The notes beneath the pieces were generated by a model that saw only the letters and a program-made list of their open reading frames with translations, was not told the origin of the DNA and made no database searches. A program made the translations under genes and the position numbers. DNA of 64,000 bases from UBA4656 sp002405525. Its GTDB lineage: Bacteria; Pseudomonadota; Gammaproteobacteria; Xanthomonadales; Ahniellaceae. Position 1 is the first letter of the stretch, and each line of letters begins with the position of its first letter. Location: positions 19,700 to 83,699 of the forward strand of contig DAIMGT010000010.1 of NCBI GenBank assembly GCA_036723735.1. Direction: 5' to 3'. Positions 50,204 through 58,308 of the stretch are shown here, piece after piece.

Positions 50204-51252
50204 GGTTCGCCCAGCACGCCGCGCGCGCGCAGCGCGTCGATCACCGCGCGCTGGCGCTGCACGAACTCGGGCCGTTGTGGCACCCGCACGCCGCCGCCGG
50301 GTGCGGCCAGCCAGTTCGCTTCCAGCGGCGCCGGGTCGAGGCCGGCGAGGATCGCCGCGCGCGGCAGGCGCGACAGCGTGTGGCCCATGCCGGGCTTGAG
50401 GCGCCGCCGGCGCAGCGCGGCGACGTCCAATTCCGCGTGGGCGACCATGCTTTCGCCGTAGCCGGCCACCGCCAGCACCCGGCCGACGTCGTCGACGACC
50501 TTGCTCATGCCGTCGGTCGACGCGCCGGGGAAGGGCACGTCGTGCATGCCGCCGGAATTGGCCGAGACCACGTAGGCGAGGTTCTCCACCGCGCGCGCGC
50601 GCTTGGCGATGTCCTTGGGCGTCAGTTCGGGCGAGCCGACCTCGCTGGTCGAATGCAGGAACACCTCGGCCCCGCGCAGGGCGAGCGCGCGCGCGATCTC
50701 GGGGTAGAGGATTTCCTCCGAGGCGATGCAAGCCATTCGGCCGAGCGGCGTGTCGGCGACCGGGAACACGGCGGCCAGGCCGTGGCGGTCGAGGTAGGCG
50801 TCCCAGACGTCGACGGGCGAAGGGGCGTAAAGCGATACGAGCCGGCGATATCGCAGGATGACGTTCCCCGCGTCATCCAACACAAAGCTGGTCTGGAAGT
50901 ACAGCGGTGCGAAGTGAGGGTCGCGCTCGTAGGCGTTGCCCGAAAGGTACACGCCGTGGTCCTGCGCGATGCGGCCGAGCTGCGCATATTCGGGCCCGTC
51001 GATCTCGAAGGCGGCCCGGTCGCCCCACGCCGGCAGCGGCTCGCCGAGCGGAAAGCCGGTCGCGAAGTATTCGGGCAGCACGACCAGCCGCACGTCCGGG
51101 CCGATGAAACCTTTGGCTGCGCGCAGCTGGTGGCCGATGCGGACGATGTTGGCGGCGATCTTCGCCCGCGCCTCGCGCACGTCGGTGCTGCCGTTCACCG
51201 CATGGCAGGCCGTCTGCAGCGCCAGCGCGCGATAGGCCGGCGCGAGCGTCAC
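50200..51252 (-). CDS. Nitrilase-fold protein 2 with altered active-site residues
   Basis: The 350-residue protein has the nitrilase Glu in LVVLPEYFATGFP. However, the region of the catalytic Lys reads LRYRRLVSLY (Arg in place of Lys), and the elbow reads MACIASEEILYPEIARALAL. Six residues before the conserved Pro-Glu there is Ser, and the Cys is three residues earlier. The GTG start overlaps the previous stop. The protein is cytoplasmic, unlike nitrilase-fold protein 1. It may be an amidase of an unusual branch or a binding protein. Confidence 0.8.
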   Translation of the reverse strand: MTLAPAYRALALQTACHAVNGSTDVREARAKIAANIVRIGHQLRAAKGFIGPDVRLVVLPEYFATGFPLGEPLPAWGDRAAFEIDGPEYAQLGRIAQDHGVYLSGNAYERDPHFAPLYFQTSFVLDDAGNVILRYRRLVSLYAPSPVDVWDAYLDRHGLAAVFPVADTPLGRMACIASEEILYPEIARALALRGAEVFLHSTSEVGSPELTPKDIAKRARAVENLAYVVSANSGGMHDVPFPGASTDGMSKVVDDVGRVLAVAGYGESMVAHAELDVAALRRRRLKPGMGHTLSRLPRAAILAGLDPAPLEANWLAAPGGGVRVPQRPEFVQRQRAVIDALRARGVLGEP

Positions 51253-51641
51253 GGCGCGGTTTCCAGCAGGGTGACGCGGAAGCTGCCGGTGCCCTGGCGC
51301 AGCTTGATCGCGTCCTGGTACTCGGACGAGAACCAGAAGGCGCGCGCGGCGTCCATGCTCGGCCAGCGCGAGATCACCACCCGCGTCGTGCCCCAATCGC
51401 CCTCGAGGTCCTGCCGCTGGCCGCGCATCACCAGATAGGTGCCGCCGAAGCGCTGCACGATCGGGATGATGGCCTGGGTGTAGGCGCGGAAGCCGTCCAT
51501 GTCGTGGATGTCGGCCTCGATCAGCATCAGGGCCGGCCGCGGTGCGGCATCGAGCGGAGCGGGCGCGGCCTTCGGCGGGTGGGACGAGGCGCCGGCCGTG
51601 AAGGCGGCGAAACACAGCAGCAGGGCGGCAAGCGGGTTCAA
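51249..51641 (-). CDS. DUF1330-like protein with signal peptide
   Basis: The 130-residue protein starts with TTG overlapping the upstream stop (TTGA) and has a likely signal peptide LNPLAALLLCFAAFTAGASS. The DUF1330 core follows: LMLIEADIHDMDGFRAYTQA, RFGGTYLVMRG and WPSMDAARAFWFSSEYQDA. Such proteins form small alpha/beta-barrel dimers. The next upstream gene encodes a cytoplasmic paralogue, so the pair arose by tandem duplication. Confidence 0.75.
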   Translation of the reverse strand: MNPLAALLLCFAAFTAGASSHPPKAAPAPLDAAPRPALMLIEADIHDMDGFRAYTQAIIPIVQRFGGTYLVMRGQRQDLEGDWGTTRVVISRWPSMDAARAFWFSSEYQDAIKLRQGTGSFRVTLLETAP

Positions 51642-51943
51642 GAGAGCGTCTCCGAGGCAAGTCCGTCGACGAGGATGACGCGAAAAGTGCCCGTGCCTTC
51701 GCGAAGACGCTTGAGTGCGGCGTAGTCCGGCGAGTGCCAATAGCGGCGGGCGGCGTCCATGTCGGGCCATACGCTGACCACCACCTTGGCGCCATTCCAG
51801 TCGCCTTCCAGCGCCTCGGTGGCGGTGCGGATGGCGAGGTAGCGCCCGCCGAATCGCGCCACCAGTGCGGGGTTGGCCTCGGCATAGGGGCGAAAACGTT
51901 CCAGGTCGGCGATCCGCGCTTCGACGATCATGTAGGCAGGCAT
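51638..51943 (-). CDS. DUF1330-like protein, cytoplasmic paralogue
   Basis: The 101-residue protein reads MPAYMIVEARIADLERFRPY, RFGGRYLAIRTATEALEGDW and WPDMDAARRYWHSPDYAALK, a close match to the following gene. The family is of unknown function and often accompanies catabolic operons. It overlaps the downstream paralogue by four bases and follows the enoyl-CoA hydratase by six. Confidence 0.8.
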   Translation of the reverse strand: MPAYMIVEARIADLERFRPYAEANPALVARFGGRYLAIRTATEALEGDWNGAKVVVSVWPDMDAARRYWHSPDYAALKRLREGTGTFRVILVDGLASETLS

Positions 51944-51949
51944 GGGGCC

Positions 51950-52732
51950 TCAGCCGAACTTCGGGGGCCGGCCTTCGAGAAAGGCGCGCGCGCCTTCGGC
52001 GAAGTCGGCGGAATGGAACGCTGCATCGAACGCGCGCCCCGCGGCGTCGGCGTCGGCCGTCGGATCGCCGGCCACGTGGGCCAGAACCTGCTTGATGCCG
52101 GCGATCGACGCCGGCGACATCGCGAGCAGGGTGGCGGCGAGTGAATCCACCGCGGCATCGAGAGCATCTTCGCCGACCTGCCGCGTGAGCAGGCCGAAGG
52201 CTTCGGCCTCGGCGGCATCGAGCACGCGACCGGTGAGCAGCAGTTCGCGCGCGCGGGCCGGGCCGACCACGGCGGCGAGGCGGCGGGTGTCTTCGGGGCT
52301 GTAGACCAGCCCCAGTTTCGCCGGCGTGACGGCGAAGCGCGAGCGCGCGGTGGCGATCCGGAAGTCGCAGGCCACGGCCAGGCCCAGCCCCCCGCCGACG
52401 CAGGCGCCGTCGATGGCGGCGATGGTGGCCAGCGGCAGCTGCGCCAGCGCGCGCTGCGCATTCTGCACCAGCGCGTTGCCGGCGGCGAAGCGCTGCGGCT
52501 CGCGCAGCAAGCCGGCCAGCTCATCGATGTCGGCTCCCGCGCTGAACGCGCCGGGGACGCCGGACAGCACCAGCACTCTCGCATCGCCCGGATCGGCGAA
52601 CGCGGCGGCCAGCGCGGCCCAGTCGTCGGATGCGAGCGCATTGCGCCGCGCCGGGTGACGAATGCGCACGCCGAGCACCTGCCTGTGCCGGGTGACCAGA
52701 ACCTTGGGGCCTTCTTCCGCCATCGCTTCCAC
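51950..52732 (-). CDS. Enoyl-CoA hydratase/isomerase (crotonase family)
   Basis: The 260-residue crotonase-fold protein has the oxyanion-hole segments GAFSAGADIDEL and AAIDGACVGGGLGLAVACDF, then GLVYSPEDTRRLAAVVGPAR. The usual second catalytic Glu region reads TPAKLGLVYSPED. It may hydrate, isomerise or cleave an acyl-CoA. The start lies 86 bases from the divergent GntR gene with the putative operator in between. ATG 52723 is an alternative start. Confidence 0.9.
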   Translation of the reverse strand: MEAMAEEGPKVLVTRHRQVLGVRIRHPARRNALASDDWAALAAAFADPGDARVLVLSGVPGAFSAGADIDELAGLLREPQRFAAGNALVQNAQRALAQLPLATIAAIDGACVGGGLGLAVACDFRIATARSRFAVTPAKLGLVYSPEDTRRLAAVVGPARARELLLTGRVLDAAEAEAFGLLTRQVGEDALDAAVDSLAATLLAMSPASIAGIKQVLAHVAGDPTADADAAGRAFDAAFHSADFAEGARAFLEGRPPKFG

Positions 52733-52797
52733 GCCCGACCTTGCCCGATACCCTGCCGTCCGGCACTGGCGCCCATCGCGGCAGAGCCCACTGCAAT

Positions 52798-52821
52798 TTG
52801 CTATATAGTTATAGCATTATG
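52798..52821. promoter_or_regulatory. Putative GntR operator, copy 2
   Basis: GCTATA-TAGT-TATAGC is a perfect 6-4-6 inverted repeat that ends two bases before the GntR start codon. Over 24 bases it matches the site at 31291-31314 at 17 positions. Its place between the divergent hydratase and GntR genes suggests autoregulation and control of the hydratase-to-aldehyde-dehydrogenase operon. Confidence 0.6.
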
Positions 52822-53625
52822 GCAAAGCATGCGATCTTCGTCGTGCCCGCCTTCAGCGCCCACAGCCTGTCGGGCCTGCTGCGCGGCGACCTGCCGACGC
52901 CCCTGTACCACCAGATCTTCTCCGTTCTGCGCGACCGCATCGTTGGCGGCGAACTCTCGCACGGAGCGCAGATGCCGACCGAGTTCGAGCTGGCCGACGC
53001 GTTCGACGTATCCCGCATCACCGCCAAGCGCGCGCTCGACGAACTCGCGGCCGAGGGTCTGGTCGAGCGTCGCCGGGGCCGCGGTACCCACGTCATCCAC
53101 CGCCAGCAGCCCAAGCCGGTGGCGGCTCCGCTGACCGGGTTGCTCGAGAACCTGGAGATCCTCGGCGAGCATACCGAAGTCCGTCTGATCCAGTTCCGCC
53201 GCGCGGCGCCGCCCGAGCCCGTGCGCGAGCTGTTCGATCTCGACCCGGGCGAGGATCTCGCCCACGCCGTGCGCGTGCGCACCAAGGACGGCACGCCTTT
53301 CGGGCACTACGTGTCGTGGACGCGCACCACGCACAAGGCGTTCAACGCCGTGAACCTGGCGAAGACCTCCCGCATCCGGCTGTTCCGCCGCGCCGGCATC
53401 AAGCTCGCGCAGGTCGAGCAGACGCTGTCGGCGGCGCTGGCCGATTCGATCCTCGCCCCGCGGCTGGAGGTCGAGCCGGGCAGCGCGCTGCTCACGCTGG
53501 AACGGCGATCCTACGACCCCGAGGGCCGCCTGGTGGACCTGCTGCACATCCATTACCGGCCCGATCAGTTCCGCTACCAGATGCGGCTCGATCTCGGCGC
53601 ACGCGACGGCGGGGTCGCCGGCTGA
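52819..53625 (+). CDS. GntR-family regulator, HutC type
   Basis: The 268-residue repressor has an N-terminal winged HTH with PTPLYHQIFSVLRDRIVGGE, MPTEFELADAFDVSRITAKR and GRGTHVI. A UTRA ligand-binding domain of the HutC group follows (about residues 95-250). It starts inside or right after the putative operator without a Shine-Dalgarno sequence, so the message may be leaderless. The LeuC-like gene follows two bases after its stop. The effector is unknown; HutC-type regulators often sense a pathway intermediate. Confidence 0.92.
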   Translation: MAKHAIFVVPAFSAHSLSGLLRGDLPTPLYHQIFSVLRDRIVGGELSHGAQMPTEFELADAFDVSRITAKRALDELAAEGLVERRRGRGTHVIHRQQPKPVAAPLTGLLENLEILGEHTEVRLIQFRRAAPPEPVRELFDLDPGEDLAHAVRVRTKDGTPFGHYVSWTRTTHKAFNAVNLAKTSRIRLFRRAGIKLAQVEQTLSAALADSILAPRLEVEPGSALLTLERRSYDPEGRLVDLLHIHYRPDQFRYQMRLDLGARDGGVAG

Positions 53626-53627
53626 AC

Positions 53628-54896
53628 ATGGCGGGCGCGACGCTCGCCGAGAAGATCCTCGCCCGCGCCAGCGGGCAGCCGCGCGTGCGCCCCGGCCAGA
53701 TCGTGACCTGCGCGGTCGATCTGCTGATGATGCACGACTCCGGCGGCCCGCGCCGGGTCGCGCAGCGCCTGGCGCAGCTCGGCGCGCGGGTCTGGGATCC
53801 GGACAAGGTGGTGGTGGTCAGCGACCACTTCGTGCCGGCCACCGACCTCGACGGCGCGGAGATCCTGGCGCTGACCCGTCGCTGGGCGCGCGAACAGGGC
53901 GTGCGCCACTACGACGGCGTCGGCATCTGCCACGTGGTGCTGCAGGAGCACGGCCACGTGCAGCCAGGCATGTTCTGCGTCGGCGGCGACTCGCACTCGC
54001 CCAGCGGCGGCGCGGTCGGCGCCTGGATGGTCGGCGTCGGCGCGACCGAGGTCACCGGCGTGCTGGTCACGGGCGAACTCTGGATCAAGGTGCCGCGGAC
54101 GCTGCGCATCGAATGCCGCGGACGGCTCGGCGCGGGCCTCAGCGCCAAGGACATCATGCTGCACCTGTGCGCGCGGCTGGGGATGAACAACGACGCCTTC
54201 GTGGTCGAGTACGGCGGCGACGCGGTGTCCGCCCTGCCGATGGCCGAGCGCTTCGTGCTGTGCAACATGGCGGCGGAACTCGGCGCCGAAACCGGGATCG
54301 TGGCGCCGGACGCCACCACGCTGGCCGCGCTCGCCGCAGCGGATCGGCCGTTCGCCGGCGACCCGGCCGCGTGGCGCAGCGACGACGATGCGGCGTTCGC
54401 CCAGGTCTGCGTGGTCGACGCCGCGGCGCTGCCGCCCCAGGTCGCCGCGCCGCATTCGCCCGCCAACAGCGACGATGTCGCGCGCGTGCCGCGCGGCACC
54501 CGCGTCGACCAGGCCTACATCGGCGCCTGCACCGGCGCCAAATTGTCCGACCTGCGGATGGCGGCGGCCGTGCTCAAGGGCCGCAGGGTCGCCGCCGGCA
54601 CGCGCCTGCTGATCGCGCCCGCATCCACCGCGATGACCGCGCAGGCCGCCGCCGAGGGCACGCTGGCCACGCTCACCGAAGCCGGCGCCATCCTGTTGCC
54701 CACCGGCTGCGGCGCCTGCGCCGGCATGGGTGCGGGCATGCTCGCCGCCGGCGAGACCTGCATCGCCAGCACCGCGCGCAACTTCAGGGGCCGCATGGGT
54801 TCGGCGGACGCCCGGGTCTGGCTCGGCTCGCCCTACACCGTGGCCGCCAGCGCCATTGCCGGCGAGATCGTCGACCCACGCGGGCTCCTCGCATGA
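53628..54896 (+). CDS. Aconitase-superfamily hydratase, large subunit (LeuC-like)
   Basis: The 422-residue protein resembles the large subunit of isopropylmalate isomerase and of related hydratases such as homoaconitase and dimethylmaleate hydratase. The three 4Fe-4S cysteines are Cys301 in GACTGAK and Cys361/Cys364 in TGCGACAGMG. The block FCVGGDSHSPSGGAVGAWMV is conserved. The gene is in a catabolic context without leuA or leuB, so leucine synthesis is unlikely. It overlaps the small subunit gene (ATGA). Confidence 0.9.
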   Translation: MAGATLAEKILARASGQPRVRPGQIVTCAVDLLMMHDSGGPRRVAQRLAQLGARVWDPDKVVVVSDHFVPATDLDGAEILALTRRWAREQGVRHYDGVGICHVVLQEHGHVQPGMFCVGGDSHSPSGGAVGAWMVGVGATEVTGVLVTGELWIKVPRTLRIECRGRLGAGLSAKDIMLHLCARLGMNNDAFVVEYGGDAVSALPMAERFVLCNMAAELGAETGIVAPDATTLAALAAADRPFAGDPAAWRSDDDAAFAQVCVVDAAALPPQVAAPHSPANSDDVARVPRGTRVDQAYIGACTGAKLSDLRMAAAVLKGRRVAAGTRLLIAPASTAMTAQAAAEGTLATLTEAGAILLPTGCGACAGMGAGMLAAGETCIASTARNFRGRMGSADARVWLGSPYTVAASAIAGEIVDPRGLLA

Positions 54897-55390
54897 TCCT
54901 GCGCGGCCGCTGTCATGTCTTCGGTGACCAGGTCGACACCGATGCGCTGGCGCCCGGCCCGTACATGCGCAAACCGCTGGCCGAACTGGCCAGTCACTGT
55001 CTCGAGGCGGTCGACCCGCGCTTCGCGAAGGACGTGCGGCCGGGCGACCTCGTGGTCGCCGGGCGTGGCTTCGGCATCGGGTCGTCGCGCGAACAGGCGG
55101 TGCAGGCCCTGCTCCAGCTCGGCGTGGCGGCGGTGGTGGCGAAGTCCTTCGCGCGCATCTTCTACCGCAACGCGCTCAACCTCGGCTTGCCGGCGCTCGC
55201 CTGTCCCGAGGTGGCCGCGAATCCGGGCGACGAGCTGGAGCTGCGGCCGCTGGAGGGTCTCGTGATCAACCACACCCGCGGCATCCGTCACGCCGCCGAG
55301 CCGATCCCGGCCGCGCTGATGGCGGTGGTCGCTGCCGGTGGCCTGATGCCCTGGCTGGAGGCGCGGCTCGCCGCGCAGCGGCGCGCATGA
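54893..55390 (+). CDS. Aconitase-superfamily hydratase, small subunit (LeuD-like)
   Basis: The 165-residue swivel-domain subunit begins MILRGRCHVFGDQVDTDALA and has AGRGFGIGSSREQAVQAL, the substrate-binding GSSRE loop, and AKSFARIFYRNALNLGLPAL. It pairs with the LeuC-like protein. The short length fits the archaeal/catabolic branch of LeuD-like proteins rather than the about 200-residue proteobacterial LeuD. It overlaps both neighbours by four bases. Confidence 0.9.
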   Translation: MILRGRCHVFGDQVDTDALAPGPYMRKPLAELASHCLEAVDPRFAKDVRPGDLVVAGRGFGIGSSREQAVQALLQLGVAAVVAKSFARIFYRNALNLGLPALACPEVAANPGDELELRPLEGLVINHTRGIRHAAEPIPAALMAVVAAGGLMPWLEARLAAQRRA

Positions 55391-56265
55391 ATGCGGCGCC
55401 GCCGCGCCTGGGCCGGATCGCGTCGGCCCCCGTCCTCGCGCCGGACTTCGATGCCGCGCTCGCCTCCCAGGCGCGCGCGTTGCACCTGCATGCGGCGTGG
55501 CAGGGCGCGCTGGCGCCCGAAATCGCCGCGCACCTGGACCTCGCGCCGCTGGCCGGCGCCCGCACGGCCTGGCTGGGCGGCGCAGGCGCCCCGTGGCTGC
55601 GCCTGATCGAGGCGCCCGGTGCGGTGCGCACGCTGCCGATGCGCCGCCACGGCTGGCTATCGCTGGAACTGCTGGTCGGCGACGTCGATGCGCTGGCCGC
55701 GGCCCTGCCGCCGGACTGGACCGTGCTCGGGCCGCCGGCCGACCTCGACGTCAGCCCGCACATCCGCGCCTGCCAGGCCCTCGGGCCCTGCGGCGAGATG
55801 TACTACCTCACCCAGGTCAAGGCGCCGGTGCCGCCGTTCGAATTGCCGCAGACCACCGCGCGGGTCGAACGGCCGTTCATCGTCGTGCTGTCGACGCCCG
55901 ACCGCGCGCGCACGCAGACCGCGTGGGAAGCGCTCGCCGGCCGCGACGCCTGGGCCTTCGACACCAAGATCACCGTACTCAACCGCGAGCTGGGTCGGCC
56001 GCTCGGCGAACGCTATCCCGTCGCGGTGATCCAGTTCCGCGAGCAATGCCTGATCGAGATCGACGAGGTCGCGCTGCCGGCCGCCGCCGCCGATGCGCTG
56101 CCCGCCGGCACCTGGCTGGTCAGTATCGAGCGCGACGTTCTGGATGGCGGCATCGAAGGTCTGGGACCGATCGCGTCCTTCGATGGCACCGGCTACGCCG
56201 GCGCGCGCGCGGCGCTGTGGCGCGGACCCTGCGGCGAACGGGTGGAACTGATCGAACGCAGGTGA
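55387..56265 (+). CDS. Glyoxalase/VOC-like protein
   Basis: The 292-residue protein shows two related halves, PWLRLIEAPGAVRTLPM and GWLSLELLVGDVDALAAALP, then MYYLTQVKAPVPPF, PFIVVLSTPDRART and CLIEIDEVALP. This looks like the vicinal-oxygen-chelate fold of glyoxalases and extradiol dioxygenases. The metal ligands are not obvious, so the reaction is not assigned. It is the last gene of the GntR-LeuC-LeuD run. Confidence 0.65.
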   Translation: MNAAPPRLGRIASAPVLAPDFDAALASQARALHLHAAWQGALAPEIAAHLDLAPLAGARTAWLGGAGAPWLRLIEAPGAVRTLPMRRHGWLSLELLVGDVDALAAALPPDWTVLGPPADLDVSPHIRACQALGPCGEMYYLTQVKAPVPPFELPQTTARVERPFIVVLSTPDRARTQTAWEALAGRDAWAFDTKITVLNRELGRPLGERYPVAVIQFREQCLIEIDEVALPAAAADALPAGTWLVSIERDVLDGGIEGLGPIASFDGTGYAGARAALWRGPCGERVELIERR

Positions 56266-56375
56266 CCGGGCCGCAGTGTCGGAGCGCTGTACGTAGCGCG
56301 ATCAAGATCTTGCGATGGGCAGCGCCAGGTTGCACGGCTTGCCGTGTACGCACCGCTCCCGCCGCATCGTACCGC

Positions 56376-57674
56376 TCAGACATCGAGCCGCCGGTCCTTC
56401 GTTTCCGGCATCAGCCACCACGCCATCACCCCGCACAACGCGGCCAGCGCGATCGGGTAGTAGAAGCCGGCGTAGGGATCGCCGAAGTGCGCGCCGAGTG
56501 CTGCGGTGGCGAACGGCATGAAACCGCCGAACCAGCCGTTGCCGAGGTGGTAGGGCAGGCCCATCGCGGTGTAGCGGATGCGGGTGGGGAAGAGTTCCAC
56601 CAGGTAGGCGCTGGCCGGCGCGCAGGTCAGCGCCACCGGGATCGCCATCAGCATCAGCCAGCCCAGCGCGGCGAGGAAGGAGAATTCCGGCACCACGGCG
56701 GCGCCGAGGCCGCGGAAGACCGGCATCACCAGCAGGGCGGCCAGCGCGAAGCCCGCGATCACCACCGGCCGGCGCCCGATGCGGTCGGCGAGGTATCCCG
56801 CCAGCGGGAACAGCGGCGCGGTGAGCAGCAGCACGCAGGCCATCAGCCACGAGGTCTGGCCGACGTCCAGCTTCAGCGTCGACTGCAGGAACACCAGCGG
56901 GAAGTACTGCCCGGTGCTCCACACCACGCCCTGCGCCATGGTCAGGGTCACCAGCGCCAGCCCCATCGACCTCAGATGCGAGCGCGACCCGAAGGCCTCG
57001 CGAAGCGGCGTGCGCGACAGCCGCCCGGCGTCGCGCTCGCGTGCGAACAGCGGCGACTCGCCCAGCGTCAGACGCATCCAGATCGATGCCGCCAGCAGCA
57101 GGATCGACAGCAGGAAGGGGATGCGCCAGCCCCAGGACTCGAAGGCCTCCGCGCCGACTGCCTCGCGCACCGCGGCGATCACCAGCAGGGCCAGCAGCAG
57201 CCCGGCAGTGCCCGTGCCCTGGATCAGGCTGGTGTAGAGCGCGCGCCGGGTCGGCGGCGCGTGTTCGGCGACATAGGTCGCCGCCCCGCCGAACTCGCCG
57301 CCGACCGCGAAACCCTGCAGCAGGCGCAGCAGCACCAGCAGGATGGGCGCGGCGACGCCGATCTGCGACCAGGTCGGCAGCAGGCCGATCGTCACCGTGG
57401 CGAAGCCCATCAGCGAGATCGTGACCAGGAAGGTTTTCTTGCGCCCGATGCGGTCGCCCATCCGGCCGAACACCAGCGCGCCCAGCGGCCGCACCACCCA
57501 TCCCGCGCCGAAGGCCGCCAGCGCGGCCAGCAGGCCGGCCGTTTCATTCCCCGGCGGGAAGAAATGCCGGCCGAACACCGCGACCAGGCTGCCGTAGAGG
57601 AAGAAGTCGAACCATTCGAACACCGTGCCGGCGACGGCGGCGGTGGTGGCGCGGGTGGTGGTGGATGAGGCCAT
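56376..57674 (-). CDS. MFS transporter, metabolite:H+ symporter (MHS) type
   Basis: The 432-residue inner-membrane carrier has 12 hydrophobic segments and the MHS signatures VFEWFDFFLYGSLVAVFG, GALVFGRMGDRIGRKKTFLV and LLQGFAVGGEFGGAATYVAE. MHS carriers include transporters for citrate, ketoglutarate, shikimate and aromatic acids. Placed at the end of the island, it probably imports a carboxylic acid used by the pathway. It is convergent with the VOC-like gene. Confidence 0.93.
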   Translation of the reverse strand: MASSTTTRATTAAVAGTVFEWFDFFLYGSLVAVFGRHFFPPGNETAGLLAALAAFGAGWVVRPLGALVFGRMGDRIGRKKTFLVTISLMGFATVTIGLLPTWSQIGVAAPILLVLLRLLQGFAVGGEFGGAATYVAEHAPPTRRALYTSLIQGTGTAGLLLALLVIAAVREAVGAEAFESWGWRIPFLLSILLLAASIWMRLTLGESPLFARERDAGRLSRTPLREAFGSRSHLRSMGLALVTLTMAQGVVWSTGQYFPLVFLQSTLKLDVGQTSWLMACVLLLTAPLFPLAGYLADRIGRRPVVIAGFALAALLVMPVFRGLGAAVVPEFSFLAALGWLMLMAIPVALTCAPASAYLVELFPTRIRYTAMGLPYHLGNGWFGGFMPFATAALGAHFGDPYAGFYYPIALAALCGVMAWWLMPETKDRRLDV

Positions 57675-57923
57675 GGGATGGGTCCCTGAGAGCGGACGAG
57701 GCCGGCGATGTGGGTTGAGGGGGCGGTGTTGAGGCCGCCGCCTTGAGCGGAACGCTGGCAGCCATCACATGCTGCCAGCAGCGCAGGCGCTTCGCTGGCT
57801 GAAGGGCGCGGCGGCTGGCTTCCATGGGTCCTGGGCCGCAACCCGTCGGCCGGTCATCACGGCGCGCTTCGCAGGGGCGCGGGGTACCGCTTCGAGCGCT
57901 TCAGGGCCTTCACGAAAAATGTG

Positions 57924-57952
57924 TTGACTTTCACAAAACGAAAATCTAATTC
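57924..57952 (+). promoter_or_regulatory. Sigma-70 promoter upstream of the small exported protein
   Basis: TTGACT (57924-57929), a 17-base AT-rich spacer and TAATTC (57947-57952) make a strong candidate promoter, the most AT-rich spot in the 57675-57993 gap. A start near 57959 would give a leader of about 35 bases. No gene is seen in the rest of that gap. Confidence 0.65.
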
Positions 57953-57993
57953 TTGGCGGGCTGCAAAACTTGAGTCTTCCCGGGGGGGGGGTC

Positions 57994-58251
57994 GTGAACC
58001 GACGCACTGCAATTCTCGCTGTTCTGCTGTTGCCATTCGCTGCCAACAGCGCCCACGCGGCCACCGAGCTACGCGGCATGGTGCGCGTCATCAACGGCCG
58101 GCAGATCACGCTCGTGACTTCCACCGGCGAAGTCATCGTCTGGGTACCGGCAGGTACGGTGCTCAAGGTGGGCGATCGGATCACCGTGACCGTCGAACGA
58201 AAGAACGACATGGCGAACTTTGCCACCTCCGTCGTCGTGAACCCGAGCTGA
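57994..58251 (+). CDS. Small exported OB-like protein
   Basis: GTG 57994 gives 85 residues with a signal peptide VNRRTAILAVLLLPFAANSA and a mature part of about 60 residues. The mature part (LRGMVRVINGRQITLVTSTG, VWVPAGTVLKVGDRITVTVE) looks like a single small beta-barrel. No family is assigned. A G-rich run precedes the start codon. It may be co-transcribed with the following lipase-like gene. Confidence 0.6.
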   Translation: MNRRTAILAVLLLPFAANSAHAATELRGMVRVINGRQITLVTSTGEVIVWVPAGTVLKVGDRITVTVERKNDMANFATSVVVNPS

Positions 58252-58308
58252 CGATCCGCTTCCCGCGATGCGCGCCGCGCATCGCGACGTCGAATCCAGG
58301 AGTCGAAC

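Noticed and set aside
53628..55390. LeuCD for leucine biosynthesis
   Set aside because: No leuA or leuB is near and the genes follow a GntR regulator in a catabolic island, so a catabolic hydratase is more likely.
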